In this document: positions 1 through 7,824 of the stretch, piece by piece | Layout: the number at the start of each line of letters is the position of its first letter | Numbering within the stretch: the stretch's first letter is position 1 | Assembly: GCF_008369165.1 (NCBI RefSeq) | Contig: NZ_VOBA01000001.1 | Location: 1,083,630 to 1,147,629 of the forward strand | DNA length: 64,000 nucleotides | From: Dietzia sp. ANT_WB102 | GTDB taxonomy: Bacteria > Actinomycetota > Actinomycetes > Mycobacteriales > Mycobacteriaceae | Direction of reading: 5' to 3' | Position numbers and translations under genes: made by a program | The notes under the pieces: model-generated | What the model was told of the DNA's origin: nothing | Databases searched by the model: none | The model's input: only the letters and a program-made list of their open reading frames with translations

Positions 1-116
1 GTGTTCGATAGAGTAAACGCTAGCAAGACGGTCCGACACAGTCGCTCTACCTGCGGAAATGTTCCCGAAATCCGTGGCTGTCGACAGGGGTGGTAGGAGA
101 GACGGAGCTGACCGAT

Positions 117-611
117 TCAGCCACCCAGCAGCGCCCGGTAGTGGCCGGCCAGCGCGGGGTGGTAGTCGGGGGAGAAACGGAGAGCGCCCGGATCCCGGCC
201 CGCCTCGGCCTCGACCAATCGGTCCATGTAAAAGTCCCAACCTGGACCGATGTCGGACGCGGACTGGGCGTCCGCGATGTCCTGTTCCAGGGAGACGGTG
301 GCCTCGTTGTCGTCGCCCTCGATCCGCACGGTGACCACCCAGCCGCCCGAACCGATCCTGACGACGACGAGGCTCGGCGCCTCGCACCGCAGCACCTCCA
401 CCGACTCGGCGGGCGCGCCCTCTTCGGCTGACATCGTCATCTCGATGCTGCCCGACTCGGGGTCGCCGGACCACGAGCCGATCCACCGCACCGTGCGGGC
501 CGGATCGGTGATGGCCGACCACGCCGCCTCGCGGGACATGGGCAGTCGCCGGGAGAACACCACGGCACCCGAAGGGGCGAGGTATCCGGAGGCCGTGGGT
601 GTGGAGGTCAT
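117..611 (-). CDS. SRPBCC/AHSA1-like domain protein
   Basis: 164 residues. The N-terminal FSRRLPMSREAAWSAITDP segment followed by W-IGSW resembles the opening strand and helix of START/Bet v1-like (SRPBCC, AHSA1) folds, and the C-terminus ends in a long helix (DFYMDRLVEAEAGRD). Such proteins bind hydrophobic ligands or act as stress-linked accessory proteins; the ligand cannot be read from the sequence. No signal peptide, so probably cytoplasmic. The gene lies 29 bp downstream of the stop of the mycolyltransferase on the same strand and could be co-transcribed. A second SRPBCC protein is at 12619-13560. Confidence 0.75.
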   Translation of the reverse strand: MTSTPTASGYLAPSGAVVFSRRLPMSREAAWSAITDPARTVRWIGSWSGDPESGSIEMTMSAEEGAPAESVEVLRCEAPSLVVVRIGSGGWVVTVRIEGDDNEATVSLEQDIADAQSASDIGPGWDFYMDRLVEAEAGRDPGALRFSPDYHPALAGHYRALLGG

Positions 612-640
612 GGCATCTCCTCAAGTCGAGGACGCAGCGG

Positions 641-1861
641 TCAGCGCAGCGCTGGCATCAGGGTATCGCGCATCGGTGCGATGAACCGACCGAAATTATC
701 CCAGTTGTGTATGCCGGTGGGCAGGTAGTCGACTCGGGCGTCGATGCCGAGCTCGTCGAGCCGCTGGTCCATTTCCACGGTGCACGCGTGGGTCGCGATC
801 TCGAGCCCCGTGCCCTGGGTGAACCGCAGCAGATCGTGGCCGTTGCGGTCCCATTCGGTGGCGTCTGGCTGGCCGGTGGCGGTGGCGAAGTAGAGGGCCT
901 TGTCGCGCAGCTTCTCGGCGTGGAGCAGCCCATCGTTGTCCCGGTAGGCGGGGTCGGTGCGCGGACCCCACATGTTGGCGATGTTGCCGCCGCGCGTCTC
1001 GGCGACGATCTTGGCGAGGACGAACCCGAGGTCGTCGCGCGCGGAGTAGCAGCCGGCGATCGCGCCCACGGCCTCGTACAGATCGGGGCGCAGTTCGGCG
1101 ATCGTCACGGCGCTGGCGGCGCCCATCGACAGACCGGCCATGCCGCGTTTGCCGTTGAACGGGATGTCGCCGGCCTCCAGCAGCGGCGGGAGCTCCTCGG
1201 TGAGGAAGGTCTGCCACTTGTTGCGGCTCAGGACTGGGTCATCGCGCTGCCAGTCGGCGTGCAGGGAGCCGTCTGCGCGGGTCGGCATGACCAGGGTGAC
1301 GTGCTCGCCGGCGAAGGTGTTCTGGACGTTGCCGGGCAGGAGCCACCCGCTCGGGGAAGGGGAGTCCACGCCGTCGAGGAGGTACAGCATCGGTGCAGGC
1401 GCGTCGGTGGCCGGGCGCCAGATCTCCACGGGCAGTACACGGTTCATCGACTTCGACGCCACCCACCAGCGCTCGAAGCGGGAGTCGCCGCCGGCCACCA
1501 GGCGGTCGCCAACATCCACGCGCCGCACCTCGCTGACAGCGACGGGCTCGGACTCCATGCCGATCGGCGGGGTGGCGGCGGTGTTCTGCGAGCCGGTCCC
1601 CAGTGGCGGGAGGGTGCCCGAGCCGGTCAGCGACTCCGTGCCGGTGGATCCGGTGGAACCGATCGTCGCCGCGCCCGCGGCCGCGCTCGACGGGTCGACG
1701 CTGCCGCCGATCGACTCCATCGCCGACCCGACGTCCGGGGTGGACCCGGCGGGGAGAGACTGCGCCAGGGCCGGCGCCGCGGCTACACCGACCAACACCG
1801 ATGCGAGCGCGGGGGTCAGAAGTGAGAGGGCAACTTGCGAGCGGAGTCTGGGCACCGGCAT
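641..1861 (-). CDS. Secreted mycolyltransferase (antigen 85-like esterase)
   Basis: 406 residues. A Sec signal peptide (residues 1-33, cleavage near ALAQ-S) is followed by a low-complexity Ser/Gly/Thr linker (about 35-100) and an alpha/beta-hydrolase domain. Visible: nucleophile elbow GLSMG with Ser245, the antigen-85-type stretch MWGPRTDPAYRDND (about 297-310) and the C-terminal GIHNWDNF with the catalytic His385. The family transfers mycolic acids between trehalose monomycolate and arabinogalactan or another trehalose monomycolate outside the membrane. This is a major reason for placing the organism among mycolate producers. The linker is unusual compared with mycobacterial Ag85, where the catalytic domain follows the signal peptide directly. 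No strong ribosome-binding site precedes the chosen start. Confidence 0.85.
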   Translation of the reverse strand: MPVPRLRSQVALSLLTPALASVLVGVAAAPALAQSLPAGSTPDVGSAMESIGGSVDPSSAAAGAATIGSTGSTGTESLTGSGTLPPLGTGSQNTAATPPIGMESEPVAVSEVRRVDVGDRLVAGGDSRFERWWVASKSMNRVLPVEIWRPATDAPAPMLYLLDGVDSPSPSGWLLPGNVQNTFAGEHVTLVMPTRADGSLHADWQRDDPVLSRNKWQTFLTEELPPLLEAGDIPFNGKRGMAGLSMGAASAVTIAELRPDLYEAVGAIAGCYSARDDLGFVLAKIVAETRGGNIANMWGPRTDPAYRDNDGLLHAEKLRDKALYFATATGQPDATEWDRNGHDLLRFTQGTGLEIATHACTVEMDQRLDELGIDARVDYLPTGIHNWDNFGRFIAPMRDTLMPALR

Positions 1862-1892
1862 ACGATAAACCGATCGGCTCGATGACGGGGTA

Positions 1893-2768
1893 TTACTCCC
1901 GGGTGTCGCGGGGCAGGGTGGGGCCGGAGGGGTCTTCGGGTCTCGGCTGGCCGGTCGCCTCGTCCGGGTTCCGGGGCGGCTGCGGGTCTGTTTGGCCGTC
2001 TCCCTCGGTGAGTTGGCGGTCGGTGCCCGCGTCGGAGCCGGAGGTCAGGCCCATGGACGCGCGGATCTGCTCGAGCTTGCTCTTGCCCTCGGACTCGCGG
2101 GTCAACGCGGCGGCGTCGAGCTGGGCGGTCGACGGGCCACCCATCGCCTCGGCGAGCTCCTGTTTGCCGAGGGCGGTGGTGTAGCGGCCCTCGATCTTGG
2201 CGCGGATCTCTTCGAAGGTCGGGGAGTTGCCACCGCCGGCGCCCTGCAGTGAGGTCATGGACTCGGTGGTCCGGTGTTGCATCTCGGCCTGGGTGGCCTG
2301 CAGGAGCAGCTGGTCCTCCTGCGCCAAGGTTTCGCGCAGCCGGCGCTCGGATTCGGAGACCGCCTGCTTGGCCTGCTCGGCGGCCTGCACCGCCTGGCCG
2401 TGCAGTTGTTTGGTGTGGTCGAGGTCCTGCTCCAGTGCCACGAGTCGCCCGGCGAGCTGCTCGGCTTGCGCGTCAAGCTGTTGGGCTCGGGCGGTGTCGC
2501 CCTCGGTGCGGGCCTTCTCGGACGCCTGCAGGGTCTGGCGGATCTGTCCCTGCACCTCGTCGAGTTGCCGGGCCTTGGTCCCCATGGCGATCTCGAGCTG
2601 CTTGGCGTTGCCGATCACGGCGGCCGCCTGTTCGGCGACCGCCTTGTGCTGCTCCCGGGCGCCCGCCATCGCCTGGTGGACGAGGATCTTGGGATCCGCG
2701 TTGTCGTCGACCTTCTTGTCCAGTGAGGCCTTGAAGTAGTTCCAGCCCTTGGCGAAGGGGTTCGGCAT
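1893..2768 (-). CDS. PspA/IM30-family envelope stress protein
   Basis: 291 residues from the start MPNPFAKGWNYFKA, chosen over a longer frame (to 2948) because an AAGGAC-type ribosome-binding site lies just upstream and the family starts here. Nearly the whole protein is long Gln/Ala/Glu-rich helices (about 20-220), the coiled-coil ESCRT-III-like fold of PspA, IM30 and M. tuberculosis Rv2744c. These proteins polymerise on the inner face of the membrane and protect it under envelope stress. The last ~50 residues are a Pro/Asp-rich disordered tail. It sits between the mycolyltransferase and a conserved protein, all on the same strand. Confidence 0.85.
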   Translation of the reverse strand: MPNPFAKGWNYFKASLDKKVDDNADPKILVHQAMAGAREQHKAVAEQAAAVIGNAKQLEIAMGTKARQLDEVQGQIRQTLQASEKARTEGDTARAQQLDAQAEQLAGRLVALEQDLDHTKQLHGQAVQAAEQAKQAVSESERRLRETLAQEDQLLLQATQAEMQHRTTESMTSLQGAGGGNSPTFEEIRAKIEGRYTTALGKQELAEAMGGPSTAQLDAAALTRESEGKSKLEQIRASMGLTSGSDAGTDRQLTEGDGQTDPQPPRNPDEATGQPRPEDPSGPTLPRDTRE

Positions 2769-2839
2769 GGCGGCGTCCTTAGGTCTCTCGGTGTCGGCTA
2801 GGCGCGGGGCGGCGTTCGTCGACGTCCGTGCGGGTGTTC

Positions 2840-4291
2840 CTACCTCTTGACGGTACCGATCAGCGCGGCTACCGGTAGAGCGGTCCGCGGTAGATACGGC
2901 TGGCGCCACAGTCCGCCGGACGCCGCTCCGGATGACTCGTGCTGCCACTGGACGTCGACCTGGGGCCGGCCCACGTTGAGGTCGTGGACCATTAGCGCGG
3001 CGAGCAGGGCGGCCGAGGTGTCGGGGTGGAAGATCTCGATGCCGAAGGCGTAGGCGCCCTTGTAGGTGCTGGCGAGGATCTTGTTCTTGGTCACCGAGTG
3101 GGTGTCGGTGGCTGGGGCGACGTTGACTGAGACGGTGTGGCCGTCGGCGAACGCGGTGGTGGCGCGCCAGCGCTGGACGCGCTTGGCGAGGGTGTAGTTG
3201 GGACCCTGCTGGGGGACGAGGGCGTCGTGCACTGCCGGGCCGTTGCCGGCGGGGTAGTTGCGGTGGAAAACCTTGCCGCGGGTCAGCGCGCCGACGAGTC
3301 GCTTGATGTCGGTGACCTTGCGGGAGGCCAGCGCGGCGTCGGCGGCCTTACGGACGTCCTCGGGGACGACGAAGGTGTCCATCGGGGTGGCGAGGTAGGC
3401 GAGCGCGGCGGCGGTGTTGTCGCGCAGGAGGTCGACGACGAGGGCGTCTGCTGCAGAGGAGAGCTGGACGTGGGTTCCGCCGTCGGCGTAGAAGTAGCTG
3501 CCGACAGTGAGTGGGGCCGGGGCCGCGGATCTGGCCCACGCCGCGAGCTCGGGAAGCTGCGTCAACAGGTCGATTCCAGGTTGGCTATCGGGCGCGGTGG
3601 GAATGTGTAAGCGGCCTGCGAATGTCGAGGTCGCTGCCCGGAAGCGCTGCCAAGCGGGGCTCGAGGGTAGGTCGACGCCCATCACATCTGCGCCCCACTT
3701 GAGGAGGCGGCGGGCGGGTCCCATCTCCGAGCCTAGGCCCAGGACGAGCATGGCGTGGCCGGGCAGGGAAAGCCATTGGGGATTGTCTTGCACGAGCTTG
3801 AGGGCCTCGGCGCAGCTCGGTTCGATCACGCCGGCCGCGACCCACTTGTCCAAGCGGGCCCGGAGGAGTTCTCCGGTCAGTTCTTCGCCGCGGAAGGGGA
3901 TGGACAGTTCTCGGACGGGGGTCGCGGTGCCCTGGATCGTCTCGGTGCCCGGGGTTGAACGGGGTTCGACGACGGCGAGGTAATCCGACATCGGGGTTTC
4001 CACGGGTTGGCCGTCTACTTCGTGCACGCCCACCATGCGGGACTGCAGCGACTCGAGTGCGGCCCGCGCGACGCCGTCCCAGGCGGTTGGGTCGGATACC
4101 CCGACGTTGACCAGTTCGGTGAACGGCTCGATGTAACCCTTGCGCCAGTCTTTGATGCGATGGACGCGTTCGGCGGCTGCCGGGTCGACGGTGGCGAGTG
4201 CGTCCGCGACGACCTGCTTGGCTAGTTGGCCGGTCGAGCGGTTCCCGGAGGAATCGGTGGGGAAGAGGACTCCGGTGGTGCTCGGTGCCAT
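2840..4291 (-). CDS. Conserved protein with Rossmann-like methyltransferase-type motif
   Basis: 483 residues. Start placed at MAPSTTGVLF because AGGAG precedes it by four bases; the frame itself is open a further 27 bases. Residues about 182-208 (LVLGLGSEMGPARRLL ... GVDLP) look like the glycine-rich loop and following acidic strand of a Rossmann fold, as in SAM-dependent methyltransferases or dehydrogenases. The rest is not recognised. No signal peptide or membrane segment. Function unknown. Its upstream region carries a partial iron-box-like sequence at 4321-4339. Confidence 0.7.
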   Translation of the reverse strand: MAPSTTGVLFPTDSSGNRSTGQLAKQVVADALATVDPAAAERVHRIKDWRKGYIEPFTELVNVGVSDPTAWDGVARAALESLQSRMVGVHEVDGQPVETPMSDYLAVVEPRSTPGTETIQGTATPVRELSIPFRGEELTGELLRARLDKWVAAGVIEPSCAEALKLVQDNPQWLSLPGHAMLVLGLGSEMGPARRLLKWGADVMGVDLPSSPAWQRFRAATSTFAGRLHIPTAPDSQPGIDLLTQLPELAAWARSAAPAPLTVGSYFYADGGTHVQLSSAADALVVDLLRDNTAAALAYLATPMDTFVVPEDVRKAADAALASRKVTDIKRLVGALTRGKVFHRNYPAGNGPAVHDALVPQQGPNYTLAKRVQRWRATTAFADGHTVSVNVAPATDTHSVTKNKILASTYKGAYAFGIEIFHPDTSAALLAALMVHDLNVGRPQVDVQWQHESSGAASGGLWRQPYLPRTALPVAALIGTVKR

Positions 4292-4714
4292 GACGCTCCT
4301 GATAGTCGGGGACAACAATACGAGGTTAGCCTCAAGTTTTTCTCGCGGGGCAACTCCGTGTCGGATCCGCGCTGCCGATCTGCTAATTGAACAAAAAAGT
4401 GAGCAAGCTCACGATGAGGATTTTAGGAAAGCTAACTAAGGTGATGTTTATCTGCGGGTTTCTGCATAAGCCGAGGTGGGGGCTGCGGGGTGATGCAGGG
4501 AAGCGGTGAGCGAGCCTGCCTGCGCGTAGGCCAATGCGACTCGTGAGGAGTGTGGGCTGTGTCATTGAAGAGTTTCCTGTAACAAACCTGGGAATCTGCC
4601 CGATACAGTGACGACACGATCCAATGGTTAGTGGTCAACGCCACAAGCCGGGCCGGCGGCCAGGGGGAGAGACCGAGTCGCCGGGTCGTCAACATCAACA
4701 GGAAGGCAATTCCT
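4292..4714. promoter_or_regulatory. 423-bp AT-richer divergent intergenic region
   Basis: Non-coding region between the divergent genes at 4291 and 4715, visibly more AT-rich than its surroundings. It holds GTGAGCAAGCTCAC at 4399-4412, a perfect palindrome matching the CRP/GlxR pattern GTGA-N6-TCAC. It also holds two partial matches to the DtxR/IdeR iron box: AGGTTAGCCT at 4323-4332 (12 of 19 positions over 4321-4339) and TTAGGAAAGCTAACTAA at 4423-4439, which needs two gaps to align. The CRP-like site is convincing in sequence; the iron-box candidates are weak. No small reading frame with a ribosome-binding site is seen. Confidence 0.5.
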
Positions 4715-5896
4715 ATGAAGAACTCGAAGCGGATGCTCGCCGTCATCGCGGCCTCCGGACTCGCGCTCGGCTCCATGCCGGGTGTCGCCAGCGCGCAGAG
4801 TGAGGTTCTCGGCCTGAATCTCAACGTAGCCGACATCATTGGCGTTGACCTCGGCGTGGCGCTCGGCTCGCTGGATGAATCAGGCGCCCCAGCCGGTTCG
4901 CTCGAAGGTGTCAGTGGCGGTGGTTCCAGTGAGGGCGGCTCGTCTGAGGGCGGTTCCTCCGAGAGTGGTTCCAGTGAGGGTGGCTCGTCTGAGGGTGGCT
5001 CCAGTGAGGGTGGCTCGTCTGAGGGCGGTTCCTCTGAGGGTGGCTCGTCTGAGGGCGGTTCCTCTGAGGGTGGTTCCAGTGAGGGCGGTTCGTCTGAGGG
5101 TGGCTCGTCTGAGGGCGGTTCGTCCGAGGACGACGATACTTTCGGTTCACTGACCGGCATTTTTGAGGGTGGCTCGTCTGAGGATGGCTCATCCAATGAG
5201 GACAGCCCGCTTGGTTCGCTGACCGACCTCTTCGAGGGCGGCTCGTCTGAGGGTGGCTCCAGCGAGGGTGGCTCGTCTGAGGGCGGTTCCTCTGAGGGTG
5301 GCTCCAGTGAGGGCGGTTCGTCTGAGGGTGGCTCCAGTGAGGGTGGCTCCAGTGAGGGCGGTTCCTCCGAGGGTGGCTCGTCTGAGGGCGGTTCCTCCGA
5401 GGGTGGCTCGTCTGAGGGTGGCTCCAGTGAGGGCGGTTCGTCGGAGGAGGACGATACTTTCGGTTCGCTGACCGGCATTTTTGAGGGTGGCTCGTCTGAG
5501 GGTGGCTCGTCCAATGAGGACAGCCCGCTTGGTTCGCTGACCGACCTCTTCGAGGGTGGCTCCAGTGAGGGTGGCTCGTCTGAGGGCGGCTCGTCCAACA
5601 CCGGTTCTGACTCGGCCTCTTCGGATCTCGGTTCGGGCGACCTGATCCTCGGTTCGGGAGACATCATCGTTCCCGGTTCCACCGGCTCCGACGCCGGCAC
5701 CGTCCTGGCTGTCGGCTCGCTCGCCGCTGCCAGCATCGGCATCGGCCTTGCCGTCTCCGGTGGCGTCAACCTCCCGCCGCTCCCCGAGATCAACCTGGGA
5801 ATTGTCTGCAACCTCCCGCCGGAGGGCATTGACTTCCTGAAGAGCAACGGCTCCATGGAGCAGGATGAGTGCGAGCCCGAGGAGCAGCAGAACTGA
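4715..5896 (+). CDS. Secreted Gly-Ser-Ser-Glu pentapeptide repeat protein
   Basis: 393 residues. Start at MKNSKRMLAV with AGGAAGG upstream, giving a clean Sec signal peptide (cleavage after VASAQS, about residue 28). The body is two copies of a 106-residue module: 14 GGSSE pentapeptides, then a 36-residue segment containing FGSLTGIFE, SSNEDSPLGSLTDLFE. A third truncated start of the module follows (5555 on). The C-terminus has a hydrophobic stretch (about 325-350, VLAVGSLAAASIGIGLAVSG) and a tail with two cysteines (IVCNLPP, DECEPEE). It is acidic, repetitive and probably cell-surface exposed or envelope-bound. No enzymatic motif. The antisense frame is also open over the repeats, a codon-bias artefact. 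Confidence 0.85.
   Translation: MKNSKRMLAVIAASGLALGSMPGVASAQSEVLGLNLNVADIIGVDLGVALGSLDESGAPAGSLEGVSGGGSSEGGSSEGGSSESGSSEGGSSEGGSSEGGSSEGGSSEGGSSEGGSSEGGSSEGGSSEGGSSEGGSSEDDDTFGSLTGIFEGGSSEDGSSNEDSPLGSLTDLFEGGSSEGGSSEGGSSEGGSSEGGSSEGGSSEGGSSEGGSSEGGSSEGGSSEGGSSEGGSSEGGSSEGGSSEEDDTFGSLTGIFEGGSSEGGSSNEDSPLGSLTDLFEGGSSEGGSSEGGSSNTGSDSASSDLGSGDLILGSGDIIVPGSTGSDAGTVLAVGSLAAASIGIGLAVSGGVNLPPLPEINLGIVCNLPPEGIDFLKSNGSMEQDECEPEEQQN
4919..5554 (+). repeat. Two tandem 318-bp modules of 15-bp repeats
   Basis: Module 1 is 4919-5236 and module 2 is 5237-5554. Each contains exactly 14 pentapeptide codon blocks (210 bp; 4919-5128 and 5237-5446) followed by a 108-bp non-repeat segment (5129-5236 and 5447-5554). 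The 15-bp unit alternates between forms encoding GGSSE such as GGTTCCAGTGAGGGT and GGCTCGTCTGAGGGT. The identical lengths and near-identical 108-bp segments indicate a duplication of the whole module in frame. Confidence 0.95.
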
Positions 5897-5947
5897 GGTT
5901 CTGCCCCTTCCACGCTGACTGAGTCAGCGACCGGATAGCACTTCTGC

Positions 5948-5981
5948 GATCCCCCGTCGACCACACGGTCGGCGGGGGATC
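5948..5981 (+). terminator. Hairpin terminator after repeat protein
   Basis: A 15-bp stem (5948-5962 with 5967-5981, one G-T pair) and a 4-nt loop, followed by a short T run at 5986-5989. It lies 51 bp after the stop of the repeat protein. A second perfect palindrome, CGCTGACTGAGTCAGCG, is at 5913-5929. Confidence 0.75.
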
Positions 5982-6012
5982 CGCCATTTCGGCCACGGAT
6001 ACGCTCTCGGAC

Positions 6013-6510
6013 ATGGCCACCCCCGACTTCGTCATCGAACTCCGCAAGCACATCGGGACTGCTCCGCTGTGGCTCGCCGGAGCGACCGCAGTAATCCGGG
6101 CCCCCGAGAGAGCCCGCGTCCTCCTGGTCCGCCGCGCAGACAATGGCTGGTGGACACCAGTCACCGGCATCGTCGACCCCGGCGAACACCCCGCTGACAC
6201 CGCAGTCCGCGAAGCGCTCGAGGAGGCAGCAGTGAGTATCCGCGTCGACCGTGTCGCCTCCATCGGCGTCTCCCGCATGGTCACCTACTCCAACGGCGAC
6301 CAGGCGCAGTACATCGACCACACCTTTGCCTGCACCTACCTGGACGGGGACCCCCACCCCGCCGACGGCGAGAACACCGACGTCCGCTGGTTCGACGCGG
6401 ACAACCTCCCCGACATGCGGCCCCACATGCTCGCCCGGATCGAGGCCGGCCTGGCCGACGAGGAACGCGCCCGCATCGCCACCACCACCGAGGGCACGGT
6501 CGCCGGATAG
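6013..6510 (+). CDS. Nudix hydrolase
   Basis: 165 residues. The Nudix box occupies residues 52-74 (G-IVDPG-E ... REALEEAAV), with the metal-binding REALEE core intact but alanine in place of the usual late glycine. Family members hydrolyse nucleoside diphosphates linked to another moiety; the substrate cannot be assigned, though the WWTPVTGIVDPGE context resembles NTP/NADH pyrophosphatases of the small ADP-ribose-type group. Cytoplasmic. Only 32 bp separate it from the next gene on the same strand. Confidence 0.88.
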   Translation: MATPDFVIELRKHIGTAPLWLAGATAVIRAPERARVLLVRRADNGWWTPVTGIVDPGEHPADTAVREALEEAAVSIRVDRVASIGVSRMVTYSNGDQAQYIDHTFACTYLDGDPHPADGENTDVRWFDADNLPDMRPHMLARIEAGLADEERARIATTTEGTVAG

Positions 6511-6542
6511 GTCCTGTCCGAGGACCCATCTAGAATCGAGTC

Positions 6543-7193
6543 ATGTCCGCTGACCGTCTTCGCGCCGAGGTCCCGCCCGCGGTGACCGCGGTCGTGGGAA
6601 TCGTGGTGGCGCTGGTCAGCGGAGTGTTCGGCATCAGCGCCCACGGACTTGCCGCCGGCGCACTCGCCGGCCCACCCACCTCGGGCGAAATACTCATGGT
6701 GGCGGCCGCGAGCGCCGGCATCGGAGCTGTCACAGCAGCTCATGCCCGCCGCCGGACACCGGTCCTCACCGCCGCGGGCGGGCTGCTCGCCGGTCAGGGC
6801 CTCGTCCACCTCGTGCTCGCCTCCGGGCACACGCACGGCGCGGCGGGCCACGCGGCCGGTAATGTCGCCGGGGCGCTCGGCCACCACAGCGCCGACCCGG
6901 CAGCGGTCCGGGCCGCCATGGATGGAGTCGGCCTCGGCCCGGGCGCCTCCGCAGGGACACTGTTCACCCCGGCGATGCTCGGAGCCCACATGGCCGCGAT
7001 CGCCGCCACGCTCGTGCTCGTGGCGATCATCTCCGGGGCACTGTCCTGGCTGGCGGCCCGGGTCCTGCCCATGCCGGCGGTGGCGCACCTCGTCGTCGTC
7101 GCACGGCTCCTGGCCTCCTACGACGCCGACGCCCCCCGCGGACGGTACCTCCTGGCCCGCGGGGGAACCCGCGCGCCGCCCGTGGCTGTGTAA
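6543..7193 (+). CDS. His-rich multi-pass membrane protein of copper module
   Basis: 216 residues with about five hydrophobic segments (roughly 11-33, 48-67, 74-94, 143-170, and the region near 180). The loop after the third segment has His96, His98, His103, His114 and His115 (HTHGAAGH ... GHH), a plausible metal-binding patch. The C-terminus is basic. It directly precedes a PCu(A)C copper chaperone gene, so I infer a role in copper handling at the membrane. The family is not named with certainty. Confidence 0.7.
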   Translation: MSADRLRAEVPPAVTAVVGIVVALVSGVFGISAHGLAAGALAGPPTSGEILMVAAASAGIGAVTAAHARRRTPVLTAAGGLLAGQGLVHLVLASGHTHGAAGHAAGNVAGALGHHSADPAAVRAAMDGVGLGPGASAGTLFTPAMLGAHMAAIAATLVLVAIISGALSWLAARVLPMPAVAHLVVVARLLASYDADAPRGRYLLARGGTRAPPVAV

Positions 7194-7266
7194 CCACCTC
7201 CCGCACCGGTACGCGCCCCGCGCTGCCGGGCGATCACCCACACACCACACCAAGGACTCACACGCC

Positions 7267-7824
7267 ATGCGTACCCACACCCGTGCCGCTTTCGCCGCCG
7301 CCTCCGCCCTCGCGCTCGCCCTCACTGCCGCCTGCGCAACCGACGACGGCGACACCGCAACCGCCAGCACCGGCACAGAGACGACCACCGTCACCTTCAA
7401 CGACGGCTGGGCCAAGGCCACCGACACCGACATGTCCGGCGTCTTCGGCACCATCCACAATCCCGGCGACACCGAGCTGCACCTGACCGGCGTCGACAGC
7501 GACCTCGGCGGCAGCACCGAACTCCACGAGACCGTCCCCGGCGCCAGCGGAATGCTGATGCAGGAACGCGAAGAGGGCTTCATCATTCCCGCCGGTGGCG
7601 ACCTCGTCCTGGAACCCGGCGGAAACCACATCATGCTCATGGAGCTCGATAAGCCCATCACCACCGGCCAACAGATCACGCTGACGCTCGAGTTCGACGG
7701 CGCCGAGCAGGACATCACCGTCTCCGCCCGCGACTTCAAGGGCGGCGAGGAAGAGTACGTCGGCGGCGGTCACGGCGGAATGGACCACGGCGAGACAACC
7801 GGAGGTATGAATCACGATGGCTGA
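7267..7824 (+). CDS. PCu(A)C-family copper chaperone lipoprotein
   Basis: 185 residues. Start at MRTHTRAAFA (7267), inside a longer open frame, gives a lipoprotein signal with lipobox LTAAC (Cys23). The copper-binding signature is present: His87, Met98, His121 and Met123 (H-x10-M ... H-x-M). The tail GGGHGGMDHGETTGGMNHDG adds further His/Met ligands. In other bacteria these periplasmic or extracellular proteins carry Cu(I) to cytochrome oxidase assembly or buffer copper. Its last 8 bp overlap the DyP peroxidase gene, so the two are translationally coupled. Confidence 0.9.
   Translation: MRTHTRAAFAAASALALALTAACATDDGDTATASTGTETTTVTFNDGWAKATDTDMSGVFGTIHNPGDTELHLTGVDSDLGGSTELHETVPGASGMLMQEREEGFIIPAGGDLVLEPGGNHIMLMELDKPITTGQQITLTLEFDGAEQDITVSARDFKGGEEEYVGGGHGGMDHGETTGGMNHDG

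Noticed and set aside
4919..5554. Regular short repeats resembling a CRISPR array
   Set aside because: Repeats are contiguous 15-bp codon blocks in frame with no unique spacers and no cas genes nearby.
4432..6426. 664-codon open frame on the minus strand with Pro-Pro-Ser-Asp-Glu repeats
   Set aside because: It is the antisense image of the Gly/Ser/Glu repeats and extends into the Nudix gene; no ribosome-binding site or recognised domain, while the plus strand has a clean signal peptide.
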